DNA of 36,495 nucleotides, taken from the NCBI GenBank assembly GCA_964591105.1, contig CAZPZR010000012.1, positions 1-36,495 of the forward strand, given 5' to 3'. This document shows, piece after piece, positions 29,268 through 36,495 of the stretch (position 1 is its first letter; each line of letters opens with the position of its first letter). A program made the translations under genes and the position numbers. The stretch is from CAZPZR01 sp964591105. GTDB taxonomy: Bacteria; Bacillota; Clostridia; Lachnospirales; Lachnospiraceae. A model generated the notes under the pieces. The model was given only the letters and a program-made list of their open reading frames with translations. It was not told the origin of the DNA and did no database searches.

Positions 29268-31189
29268 TAGTAAAGATGAAATTCTTAAGTATCAGCGGAC
29301 CGAGAACAGATATTGACCGTGTCTGTGATACTTATCTGTCAAAACATGAGATGCAGCTTGAAAATGCCATTGCTGAACTTCGTACGACAGAAAACCTTCT
29401 TCCCTTCGTGGAGGTGAATCCATATAAGGATCCGCTGGCAAAAGCAGATAAATTTGCAGCGATTTTGGAAGATGGCGATTATCATGTGGATAACACACAG
29501 ACAAAAGATGAGATTCTGACGTTGATTCGAGATTTGAACCACGATTATCTGGAACTCATGGAGAAGAAAGAACTTCTGAAGAAGAAACGCGACGAGCTGA
29601 AGGAAAAGATTGGTGTTCTGGAACCATTTATGTCTCTGGGAGTAGACTTGCACAGTGCGTTGCATTATCAGTATATGCAAGTTCGTTTTGGACGAATCGC
29701 AGTGGGATACTATCAGCGCTTGGAAAAATATCTTTATAAAGATTTAAACGCGATTTTCTTAGAAGGAATGCGCAATGAAAATTATGTCTATGGTTGCTAT
29801 TTTGCGGCTAATGCGGATATCAGTAAGATAGACTCAGCGTTTAATTCGCTGCACTTTGAACGAATTTTCCTTTCTGACGAATATGTTGGTACGCCAGAGG
29901 ATGCAGTGAATCTCCTGAATAAGGATTTGAAAGCAGTAAAGAAAGAAATTAAGAAAGTAAAAAAAGAAATCCAGAACCTGATTGGAAGCAAAGCACCACA
30001 GATTCTTGGCGCCAGAAAGCGTTTGGAAGAACTTTCTAACAACTTTGATGTTCGTAAGATGGCTGCAAGAGTAGAAGAAGAAAAAGAAGACTATTATATT
30101 CTCTGTGGCTGGATGGGCGAAGAAGATGTAGAAAAACTTCTGGAAGAAAGTAAAGCGGATGACAAGGTATTTATTGTCATTGAAGAAGACAGGGAGAAAT
30201 TCTTTGGAGAACCACCAACGAAGTTGAAAAACCCGAAGATTTTCAAGCCATTTGAGATGTTTACAAGAATGTACGGTTTGCCAGCACATGACGAGATGGA
30301 TCCGACAATCTTTATTGCACTTACATATACATTTATCTTTGGTGCAATGTTTGGTGACGTTGGTCAGGGGCTGTGCCTGTTTGTACTTGGTGGTCTGCTG
30401 TACAAGGTTAAGAAGATGGATCTTGCAGGAATTATTTCAATTGCAGGTTTATTCTCAACATTTTTTGGATTCATGTTCGGTAGTGTGTTTGGATTTGAAG
30501 ACTTGATAGAACCGCGATGGCTCCGTCCGGCAGCAGCAATGACGGATCTGCCGTTTATTGGACAGTTGAATACGGTATTTGTGATTGCAGTTGCATTCGG
30601 AATGGGATTAAACCTTCTCGTAATGATATTTAATGTTATCAATGCGGCGAAGCAAAAAGATTATGAAAACCTATTTTTCTCGAATAATGGAATCGCGGGA
30701 TTGATTTTCTACGGATTCCTTGTACTTACAATTGTTCTCTACATGACGGGAAATAAGGTGCCAGGCAATGTGCTGCTGGCGATTTTCCTTGGAGGACCTG
30801 TGCTGGCATTTCTTTTCAAAGAACCATTGGGAAATCTTGTAGAGAAGCGTCACCAAAAGCTGGAAGATGGCAAAGTGATGTTTGTTGTAAAAGGATTCTT
30901 TGAGTTGTTTGAGACAATGCTCAGTTATTTTTCTAATACGGTGTCTTACGTGCGAATCGGTGCGTTTGCAGTCAGCCATGCGGCAATGATGGAAGTTGTA
31001 CTGATGCTTGCAGGAGCAACTGAAGGTAATCCGAACTGGGCAGTTGTAGTATTAGGAAATATCCTGGTGTGTGGAATCGAGGGCTTGATTGTTGGAATTC
31101 AGGTTTTGAGATTGGAATATTATGAAATGTTCAGCCGATTCTATAAAGGAAGCGGACGTGAATTTAAACCATTTAATGGAAAAGGATAA
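29264..31189 (+). CDS. atpI: V-type ATP synthase subunit I (a subunit)
   Basis: 641 residues, stator subunit forming the ion half-channels. The N-terminal ~330 residues are soluble, with two coiled-coil arms (KKEIKKVKKEIQNL); the C-terminal half has about seven or eight membrane helices, including FGAMFGDVGQGL and the channel helix SNTVSYVRIGAFAVSHAAM, which carries the essential arginine. GTG start at 29264 is translationally coupled to atpC; ATG at 29276 is an alternative. Soluble length and motif order are normal for the family. Confidence 0.95.
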   Translation: MIVKMKFLSISGPRTDIDRVCDTYLSKHEMQLENAIAELRTTENLLPFVEVNPYKDPLAKADKFAAILEDGDYHVDNTQTKDEILTLIRDLNHDYLELMEKKELLKKKRDELKEKIGVLEPFMSLGVDLHSALHYQYMQVRFGRIAVGYYQRLEKYLYKDLNAIFLEGMRNENYVYGCYFAANADISKIDSAFNSLHFERIFLSDEYVGTPEDAVNLLNKDLKAVKKEIKKVKKEIQNLIGSKAPQILGARKRLEELSNNFDVRKMAARVEEEKEDYYILCGWMGEEDVEKLLEESKADDKVFIVIEEDREKFFGEPPTKLKNPKIFKPFEMFTRMYGLPAHDEMDPTIFIALTYTFIFGAMFGDVGQGLCLFVLGGLLYKVKKMDLAGIISIAGLFSTFFGFMFGSVFGFEDLIEPRWLRPAAAMTDLPFIGQLNTVFVIAVAFGMGLNLLVMIFNVINAAKQKDYENLFFSNNGIAGLIFYGFLVLTIVLYMTGNKVPGNVLLAIFLGGPVLAFLFKEPLGNLVEKRHQKLEDGKVMFVVKGFFELFETMLSYFSNTVSYVRIGAFAVSHAAMMEVVLMLAGATEGNPNWAVVVLGNILVCGIEGLIVGIQVLRLEYYEMFSRFYKGSGREFKPFNGKG

Positions 31190-31219
31190 AGGAACTTAGA
31201 TTTAAGGAGGAACAAAAAC

Positions 31220-31651
31220 ATGACATTAACAGTAAAACTCTTATTAGTTGCAGCCCTTGTGCTTGGAATCATTCTTCCATTTGGCTACTATTTACTTGGA
31301 GAACAGACAAAGAAACGTTACAAAAGAGCAATTGGAGCAAATGTATTCTTCTACTTTGGAGCATTTGTCATTGCATCTATTATGTTATTTACTGGGGATC
31401 CTGTATACGCAGCAAGTGCAGCAGATACAGCGTCCAATGCAGCAGGACTTGGGTACATCGCAGCAGCGCTTTCAACCGGTATGTCTTGCCTCGGCGGTGG
31501 TATTGCCGTAGCAAGTGCAGCGAGCGCAGCACTTGGAGCAATCAGTGAAGACTCCAGTGCCCTTGGTAAATCTTTGATCTTCGTAGGTCTTGCAGAAGGT
31601 GTTTGTCTTTACGGACTTATCATCTCTTTCATGATCTTAGGTAAATTGTAA
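31220..31651 (+). CDS. atpK: V-type ATP synthase subunit K (rotor ring, c subunit)
   Basis: 143 residues, four membrane helices as in duplicated c subunits. The ion-carrying glutamate is Glu126 in VGLAEGVCLYGL on the last helix. The N-terminal hairpin lacks an acidic residue, so one ion site per protomer. The polar residues that complete the sodium site in E. hirae NtpK (Gln, Thr next to the Glu) are not obvious: the Glu is followed by GVC. This leans toward protons as the coupling ion, though I cannot decide. AAGGAGG 8 bases before ATG, the strongest ribosome site of the operon, fitting the high copy number of the ring. Confidence 0.93.
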   Translation: MTLTVKLLLVAALVLGIILPFGYYLLGEQTKKRYKRAIGANVFFYFGAFVIASIMLFTGDPVYAASAADTASNAAGLGYIAAALSTGMSCLGGGIAVASAASAALGAISEDSSALGKSLIFVGLAEGVCLYGLIISFMILGKL

Positions 31652-31652
31652 T

Positions 31653-31961
31653 ATGAAGATGTATTTGATCAGTGATAATATCGATACGCTGACGGGAATG
31701 CGACTTGCAGGTGTAGATGGTGTTGTTGTGCATGAACGAGAAGAATTACGAGATGCAATTGAAACTGCAATGAATGACAAAACAGTAGGAATCATTTTGC
31801 TGACAGAGAAGTTTGGAAGAGAATTTCCAGATTTGATCAACGAAATTAAATTGCAGAGAACAATGCCTCTCCTGATTGAGATTCCTGACAGACACGGGAC
31901 CGGACGTAAGAAAGATTTTATCACATCATATGTAAATGAGGCCATAGGGCTGAAGTTATAA
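31653..31961 (+). CDS. atpF: V-type ATP synthase subunit F
   Basis: 102 residues, central-stalk subunit with a Rossmann-like fold. Typical elements: N-terminal MYLISDNIDTLTGMRLAGVDG, central VGIILLTEKFG, and PLLIEIPDRHG near the end. Starts one base after the atpK stop, so expression is tightly coupled. Confidence 0.93.
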   Translation: MKMYLISDNIDTLTGMRLAGVDGVVVHEREELRDAIETAMNDKTVGIILLTEKFGREFPDLINEIKLQRTMPLLIEIPDRHGTGRKKDFITSYVNEAIGLKL

Positions 31962-31975
31962 GGCAGGTGGTAGCA

Positions 31976-32563
31976 ATGAATTTACAGGATAAGTTGGCGC
32001 ATTTGCAGGAAGCAGCCATGACAGAAGCCAGACTTCAGGGCAATGCGATTATCGAACAGCATAAAAAGGCGTTGGAAGGTGTGTTTGAACAACATAAAGC
32101 AGAAGTGATTCGCCAGTCTGAGACAAGAATTAAGGCGGAAACGACCAGTGTAAAGCAGCAGTTGAATATGGCAACATCAAAGGCACAGCTTGAGCTGAAA
32201 CGTGAACTTGGGAAAACACAGAATGCTTTGAAAGTAGAATTGTTCCAGGAAGTTTCTGAACTTTTGCAGGATTATATGAAAACAGAGGAGTATAAGAAAC
32301 TCCTTGTGGAATATATTGAGAAGGCTGCATCATACGCAGGTGGTGCAGAGTTGACAATCTACATCAATCCAACCGATGAAGATAAGAAAGCATATCTGGA
32401 AGACCATACGGGGATGACACTTACGGTCAGCAGGGAAGATTTTGTTGGCGGTGTGCGCGCAGTCATCCGTGAGAAAAATATTCTGATCGATCATGCCTTC
32501 AAGGGTGCGATCGAGCGCGAATATCAGAAATTCTTATTTAAGGGAGGTACTGGCATTGGATAG
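31976..32563 (+). CDS. atpE: V-type ATP synthase subunit E
   Basis: 195 residues, peripheral-stalk subunit. N-terminal half is a long coiled coil (QHKAEVIRQSETRIKAE), C-terminal half is the globular head that binds the B subunit, with VGGVRAVIREKNILIDHAFKGAIER near the end. ATG 31976 chosen because AGGTGG lies 7 bases upstream. The last 8 bases overlap the TTG start of subunit A. Confidence 0.92.
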   Translation: MNLQDKLAHLQEAAMTEARLQGNAIIEQHKKALEGVFEQHKAEVIRQSETRIKAETTSVKQQLNMATSKAQLELKRELGKTQNALKVELFQEVSELLQDYMKTEEYKKLLVEYIEKAASYAGGAELTIYINPTDEDKKAYLEDHTGMTLTVSREDFVGGVRAVIREKNILIDHAFKGAIEREYQKFLFKGGTGIG

Positions 32564-34328
32564 TGTAAAAACAGGAGTAATCTATGGCATCAATGGACCG
32601 GTGATCTACTTAAAAGGAAAAACAGGATTTAAGATGTCAGAGATGGTATATGTGGGAAATGAAAAGCTGGTAGGCGAAGTCATTTCTTTGGACAAAGATC
32701 TGACAACCATTCAGGTGTTTGAAGAAACTTCCGGGCTTCGTCCGGGAGAAGTGGTAGAAAGCACAGGGGCAGCAGTATCTGTGACATTGGCGCCAGGAAT
32801 TTTGAATAATATTTTTGACGGAATCGAACGCCCTTTGGAGAGAATTGCAGATAAAGGTGGCGCCTTTATTACCAGAGGTGTCAGTGTAGATTCTCTGGAT
32901 ACAGAAAAACTTTGGGACGCGCATATTACTGTGTCAGTAGGAGACAGTGTCAGTGGTGGTACTGTAATTGCGGAAGTTCAGGAAACACATGCGATTCTTC
33001 ATAAATGTATGGTTCCACCGGATGTAGAAGGAACGATTGTGTGGGCAGCAGAAGATGGTGCATATACTATTCAGGATAAAATCGCAGTTGTGGAACTTGT
33101 GGATGGGACGAAAAAGGAACTGACCATGACACAGAAGTGGCCAATTCGTGTTCCACGACCAGTAGATCACCGATTCCCGGCGAATGTGCCATTGATTACG
33201 GGGCAGCGTATTCTTGATACGATGTTCCCAATTGCCAAAGGTGGTACAGCAGCAATTCCTGGAGGATTTGGTACAGGAAAAACTATGACTCAGCATCAGA
33301 TTGCAAAATGGGCGGATGCGGACATTATTGTATACATCGGATGCGGTGAACGTGGAAATGAAATGACGCAGGTATTGGAAGAATTCTCGGAACTGGTAGA
33401 CCCGAAAACGGGAAATCCACTGATGGACAGAACAACACTGATTGCGAATACGTCCAATATGCCGGTTGCGGCTCGTGAAGCGTCTATTTATACAGGACTT
33501 ACATTAGCAGAATACTATCGTGATATGGGATATGACGTAGCAATCATGGCGGATTCAACATCTAGATGGGCAGAGGCTCTTCGAGAACTTTCCGGACGTT
33601 TGGAAGAAATGCCGGCAGAAGAAGGATTCCCAGCATATCTGGCATCCCGATTATCAGCGTTCTATGAACGTGCAGGAATGATGCAGACATTGAATGGAGA
33701 GACTGGTTCAGTATCCATTATTGGTGCAGTATCTCCCCAGGGCGGCGACTTTTCAGAACCTGTGACGCAGAATACAAAACGTTTCGTCAGATGCTTCTGG
33801 GGATTGGATAAATCTCTGGCCTACGCGAGACATTTCCCGGCGATTCATTGGCTGTCAAGTTACAGTGAATATTTGGGAGACTTGGCAGGATGGTACTCTG
33901 ACCATGTGTCACCAAAGTTTGTAGATTATCGAAATCGAATGATGGCACTGTTAAATCAGGAAAGCAGCTTGATGGAAATTGTAAAATTGATTGGTGGAGA
34001 TGTGCTTCCGGATGATCAGAAATTGATTCTGGAAATTGCAAAAGTAATCCGTCTAGGATTTTTACAGCAGAATGCATTCCACAAAGATGACACATGCGTA
34101 TCCATGGAAAAGCAATTTAAGATGATGGATATTATTTTATATTTGTACAAAACAAGCCGCAAGCTGATTGCCATGGGAATGCCGATGTCTGTGTTGAAGC
34201 GAGAAGGTATTTTCGAGAAGGTAATTGCAATCAAGTACGATGTGCCAAACGACAATCTGCAGATGCTGGATTTTTATAAGAAAGATATTGATGACTTCTA
34301 CCAGAGAGTTATCGAGAAAAATGCGTAA
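32556..34328 (+). CDS. atpA: V-type ATP synthase catalytic subunit A
   Basis: 590 residues, catalytic nucleotide-binding subunit of the head. Walker A reads GGFGTGKT (residue 5 Thr where Ala is usual, as in GPFGAGKT), then CGERGNEMTQVL, the DSTSRWAEALRE motif with catalytic residues, and the insert region typical of A subunits (RADVEGTIVWAA-like, residues about 110-200). The start is a TTG at 32556 with AAGGGAGG 8 bases upstream; it lies inside the atpE gene's last codons, so translation is coupled. The ATG-based longer reading (32493) covers atpE and is not used. Homolog lengths (about 590) support this start. Confidence 0.95.
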   Translation: MDSVKTGVIYGINGPVIYLKGKTGFKMSEMVYVGNEKLVGEVISLDKDLTTIQVFEETSGLRPGEVVESTGAAVSVTLAPGILNNIFDGIERPLERIADKGGAFITRGVSVDSLDTEKLWDAHITVSVGDSVSGGTVIAEVQETHAILHKCMVPPDVEGTIVWAAEDGAYTIQDKIAVVELVDGTKKELTMTQKWPIRVPRPVDHRFPANVPLITGQRILDTMFPIAKGGTAAIPGGFGTGKTMTQHQIAKWADADIIVYIGCGERGNEMTQVLEEFSELVDPKTGNPLMDRTTLIANTSNMPVAAREASIYTGLTLAEYYRDMGYDVAIMADSTSRWAEALRELSGRLEEMPAEEGFPAYLASRLSAFYERAGMMQTLNGETGSVSIIGAVSPQGGDFSEPVTQNTKRFVRCFWGLDKSLAYARHFPAIHWLSSYSEYLGDLAGWYSDHVSPKFVDYRNRMMALLNQESSLMEIVKLIGGDVLPDDQKLILEIAKVIRLGFLQQNAFHKDDTCVSMEKQFKMMDIILYLYKTSRKLIAMGMPMSVLKREGIFEKVIAIKYDVPNDNLQMLDFYKKDIDDFYQRVIEKNA

Positions 34329-34343
34329 AGGAGTGACCACAAT

Positions 34344-35729
34344 ATGGCAATAGAATATCTTGGATTAAGTAATATCAATGGTCCTTTGGTTGCACTGGAA
34401 GGTCTCAAGGACGCATTTTACGATGAAATCGTAGAGTTTGTTGTAGAAGGAAATGAACATAAGATGGGGCGTATTGTTGAGCTGAATGACGACAAAGCCG
34501 TGATTCAGGTATTTGAAGGAACAGACAATATGTCTCTGACCAATACACATACAAAACTGACAGGACATCCGATGGAAGTAACTGTATCTCCAGACATGCT
34601 GGGACGTACGTTTAATGGAATCGGTGTTCCGATTGATGGACTTGGGGAGATTGTGTCGGATGACAAACGTGATGTCAACGGACTTCCACTGAACCCAGTG
34701 CGACGCGAGTACCCACGTAACTATATTCGTACAGGAATTTCCGCAATTGATGGGCTGACAACCTTGATTCGTGGACAGAAACTTCCGATTTTCTCTGGAA
34801 ATGGTCTGCCACACGACCAGCTGGCTGCCCAGATTGTAAAACAGGCATCTTTAGGTGATGGATCTGATGAAAAATTTGCGGTTGTATTTGGAGCAATGGG
34901 TGTTAAGCATGACGTAGCAGATTTCTTCCGAAAAACATTCGAAGAAAGTGGAGTGTCTGACCATGTATGTATGTTCCTGAACATGGCAAATGACCCTGTG
35001 GTAGAACGACTGATCACACCAAAAGTTGCACTGACAGTTGCAGAATATCTGGCATTTGAATGTAACATGCATATTTTGGTTATTTTGACTGATATGACAT
35101 CTTTTGCAGAAGCGATGCGTGAAGTATCTTCTTCTAGGGGAGAAATCCCTTCTAGAAAAGGGTATCCGGGTTATCTGTACAGTGAACTTGCAACAATTTA
35201 TGAACGTGCCGGAATCGTAGCAGGAGCGAATGGCTCTGTGACGCAGCTTCCAATCCTGACGATGCCGAATGATGATATTACACATCCAATCCCAGACTTA
35301 ACCGGATATATTACGGAAGGTCAGATTGTATTGGATCGCAATCTGCATGGGCAGGCAGTTTATCCACCAATCAGTATTCTTCCATCACTGTCTCGTCTTA
35401 TGAAAGACGGAATTGGAGAAGGATATACGAGAGAAGATCATCAGGGGTTGGCAAATCAGTTGTTTTCTGCTTATGCAAAAGTAGGAGAAGCGAGAAATCT
35501 TGCGTCTGTAATTGGAGAAGATGAATTGTCACCGCTTGATAAACAATATTTGAAATTTGGGCAGGAGTTTGAAAAACGATACATTGGACAGGGACCAACA
35601 GAGAACCGTACAATTCAGGAAACACTGGATCTGGGATGGGAACTCTTAGGATACTTGCCAAAAGAAGAATTAGACCGTATCGACACGAAGATGATTGAGA
35701 AGTATTATCCAAGTGAAGAAGGGAGATAG
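34344..35729 (+). CDS. atpB: V-type ATP synthase subunit B
   Basis: 461 residues, non-catalytic nucleotide-binding subunit that alternates with A in the head. Landmarks: YIRTGISAIDGLTTLIRGQKLPIFSG, where the P-loop equivalent reads SGNGLPHDQLAAQI and lacks GKT as in all B subunits, VFGAMGVKHDVADFF, ILTDMTSFAEAMREVS, and GYPGYLYSELATIYERAG. AAGGAG precedes the ATG by 10 bases; 15 bases separate it from atpA. Confidence 0.96.
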   Translation: MAIEYLGLSNINGPLVALEGLKDAFYDEIVEFVVEGNEHKMGRIVELNDDKAVIQVFEGTDNMSLTNTHTKLTGHPMEVTVSPDMLGRTFNGIGVPIDGLGEIVSDDKRDVNGLPLNPVRREYPRNYIRTGISAIDGLTTLIRGQKLPIFSGNGLPHDQLAAQIVKQASLGDGSDEKFAVVFGAMGVKHDVADFFRKTFEESGVSDHVCMFLNMANDPVVERLITPKVALTVAEYLAFECNMHILVILTDMTSFAEAMREVSSSRGEIPSRKGYPGYLYSELATIYERAGIVAGANGSVTQLPILTMPNDDITHPIPDLTGYITEGQIVLDRNLHGQAVYPPISILPSLSRLMKDGIGEGYTREDHQGLANQLFSAYAKVGEARNLASVIGEDELSPLDKQYLKFGQEFEKRYIGQGPTENRTIQETLDLGWELLGYLPKEELDRIDTKMIEKYYPSEEGR

Positions 35730-35732
35730 TCT

Positions 35733-36353
35733 ATGGATCCAAGAGAATTTCCAACCAAAGGAAATCTGATGCTTGCGAAAAATTCACTTGCACTCGCGCA
35801 TCAAGGCTATGACCTGATGGATAAGAAGAGAAATATCTTATTAAAAGAACTGATGGGGCTGATTGACGAAGCGAAAGATATACAGGAAGAAATCGATATC
35901 ACGTTTACAAAGGCGTACGCATGTCTGCAGCGTGCGAATATTGAACAGGGAATCAGTAACGTGCAGCAGCTTGCATTTACAGTACCGATTGAAGATTCCA
36001 TTCGTATCCAGACACGCAGTATCATGGGGACAGAAATTCCACATGTGAAGTACGACGCCAAGCAGAATGATCTGACCTACAGTTTTGGGACAACAAGTGA
36101 ATCCATCGATATTGCCAGAGAGGCATTTCGCCAGGTGAAAGACCTTACGATTAAGCTTTCTATGGTGGAAAATGCAGCATATCGATTGGCGGCAAACATT
36201 AAGAAAACACAGAAACGTGCCAATGCGTTGAAAAATATTACAATTCCAACGTATACAAATCTTGTTTATAACATCAATAATGCGTTGGAAGAAAAAGAAC
36301 GTGAAGAATTCACACGATTGAAAGTAATTAAAAAAATGCAAAGCAACAAATAA
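35733..36353 (+). CDS. atpD: V-type ATP synthase subunit D
   Basis: 206 residues, central shaft subunit made of two long helices. N-terminal FPTKGNLMLAKNSLALAHQGYDLMDKKRNILLKELM and C-terminal RRxNALKNITIPTY-type motif (KRANALKNITIPTYTNLV) are diagnostic. Begins 3 bases after the atpB stop and is the last subunit; a terminator follows within 10 bases, so the operon ends with D. Confidence 0.95.
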   Translation: MDPREFPTKGNLMLAKNSLALAHQGYDLMDKKRNILLKELMGLIDEAKDIQEEIDITFTKAYACLQRANIEQGISNVQQLAFTVPIEDSIRIQTRSIMGTEIPHVKYDAKQNDLTYSFGTTSESIDIAREAFRQVKDLTIKLSMVENAAYRLAANIKKTQKRANALKNITIPTYTNLVYNINNALEEKEREEFTRLKVIKKMQSNK

Positions 36354-36358
36354 AAAAG

Positions 36359-36400
36359 TGCGAAGCAGCTGGGAAACTGGTTGTTTCGCATGTTTTATTT
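36359..36400 (+). terminator. Terminator of the V-ATPase operon
   Basis: TGCGAAGCAGC / GTTGTTTCGCA stem (11 bp, two G-U pairs) followed by TGTTTTATTTT. Confidence 0.75.
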
Positions 36401-36430
36401 TGTGGGAAAGAATATAAATTTTAGAAAAAT

Positions 36431-36461
36431 AAAAGACCGATAGGGGAGCTATCGGCCTTTT
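36431..36461. terminator. Second hairpin after the ATPase operon
   Basis: AAAAG-A-CCGATAG / CTATCGG-C-CTTTT with a GGGAG or similar short loop, followed by TTTTG on the plus strand. It may be a backup terminator or belong to a gene coming from the right. Confidence 0.65.
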
Positions 36462-36495
36462 GAGGGGAGTATAAATAATTAATAAGGGGTTGTAG

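Overview
The window comes from a low-GC, anaerobic, endospore-forming Clostridia, most likely a Lachnospiraceae gut commensal (Blautia, Dorea or Ruminococcus-like). The reasons are the sporulation genes (spoIID, a spoIIQ-like gene, spmA, spmB), an archaeal/vacuolar-type ATPase operon, long IleRS with a DUF5915 tail, PAQR/HlyIII, DUF1002 and DUF819 proteins, strong AAGGAGG ribosome binding sites and A+T-rich intergenic regions. No rRNA, tRNA or CRISPR array was seen.

Layout. 1-6.4 kb: 3' end of ileS, glycogen phosphorylase, spoIID and a spoIIQ-like gene (engulfment-stage pair), a GIY-YIG nuclease-like protein and, convergent and overlapping it, an HlyIII-type membrane protein. 6.5-9.1 kb: a DUF819 transporter-like protein and the spore-maturation genes spmA and spmB, which are divergent here instead of forming one operon. 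9.1-14.7 kb is an accessory region. It holds a decayed DUF3990 / XRE-type toxin-antitoxin-like pair, an Rpn-family nuclease gene with a convincing internal start for a short C-terminal protein, and a scar carrying second copies of the 3' ends of spmB and of the MATE gene. After the scar comes a polar amino-acid ABC transporter operon that includes a DUF169 protein and has a G9 tract in its promoter. The order spmB-end, block A, MATE-end, spmB-end, block B, MATE is what an old tandem duplication or repeated insertion between spmB and the MATE gene would leave.

14.7-19.7 kb: a MATE efflux transporter (minus strand), then a CdaR/PucR-type regulator directly followed by an aconitase-family hydratase. 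19.7-25.4 kb: a membrane-anchored beta-propeller protein; a 666-base gap with its own near-consensus promoter and terminator that probably makes an RNA of about 420 nt; and a 1,066-residue TPR / charged helix / acidic repeat / AAA protein whose ATPase domain looks degenerate. 25.4-27.7 kb, minus strand: DUF1002 secreted protein, thioredoxin, trmB. 27.9-36.4 kb: a complete nine-gene V-type ATPase operon (H/G, C, I, K, F, E, A, B, D) ending in a terminator.

No single wholly new system is certain. The best leads are the Rpn gene-within-gene, the promoter-spacer G tract of the ABC-DUF169 operon, the orphan transcript at 21.66-22.08 kb with a sequestered ribosome binding site, the degenerate AAA protein, and the duplicated spmB/MATE scar.
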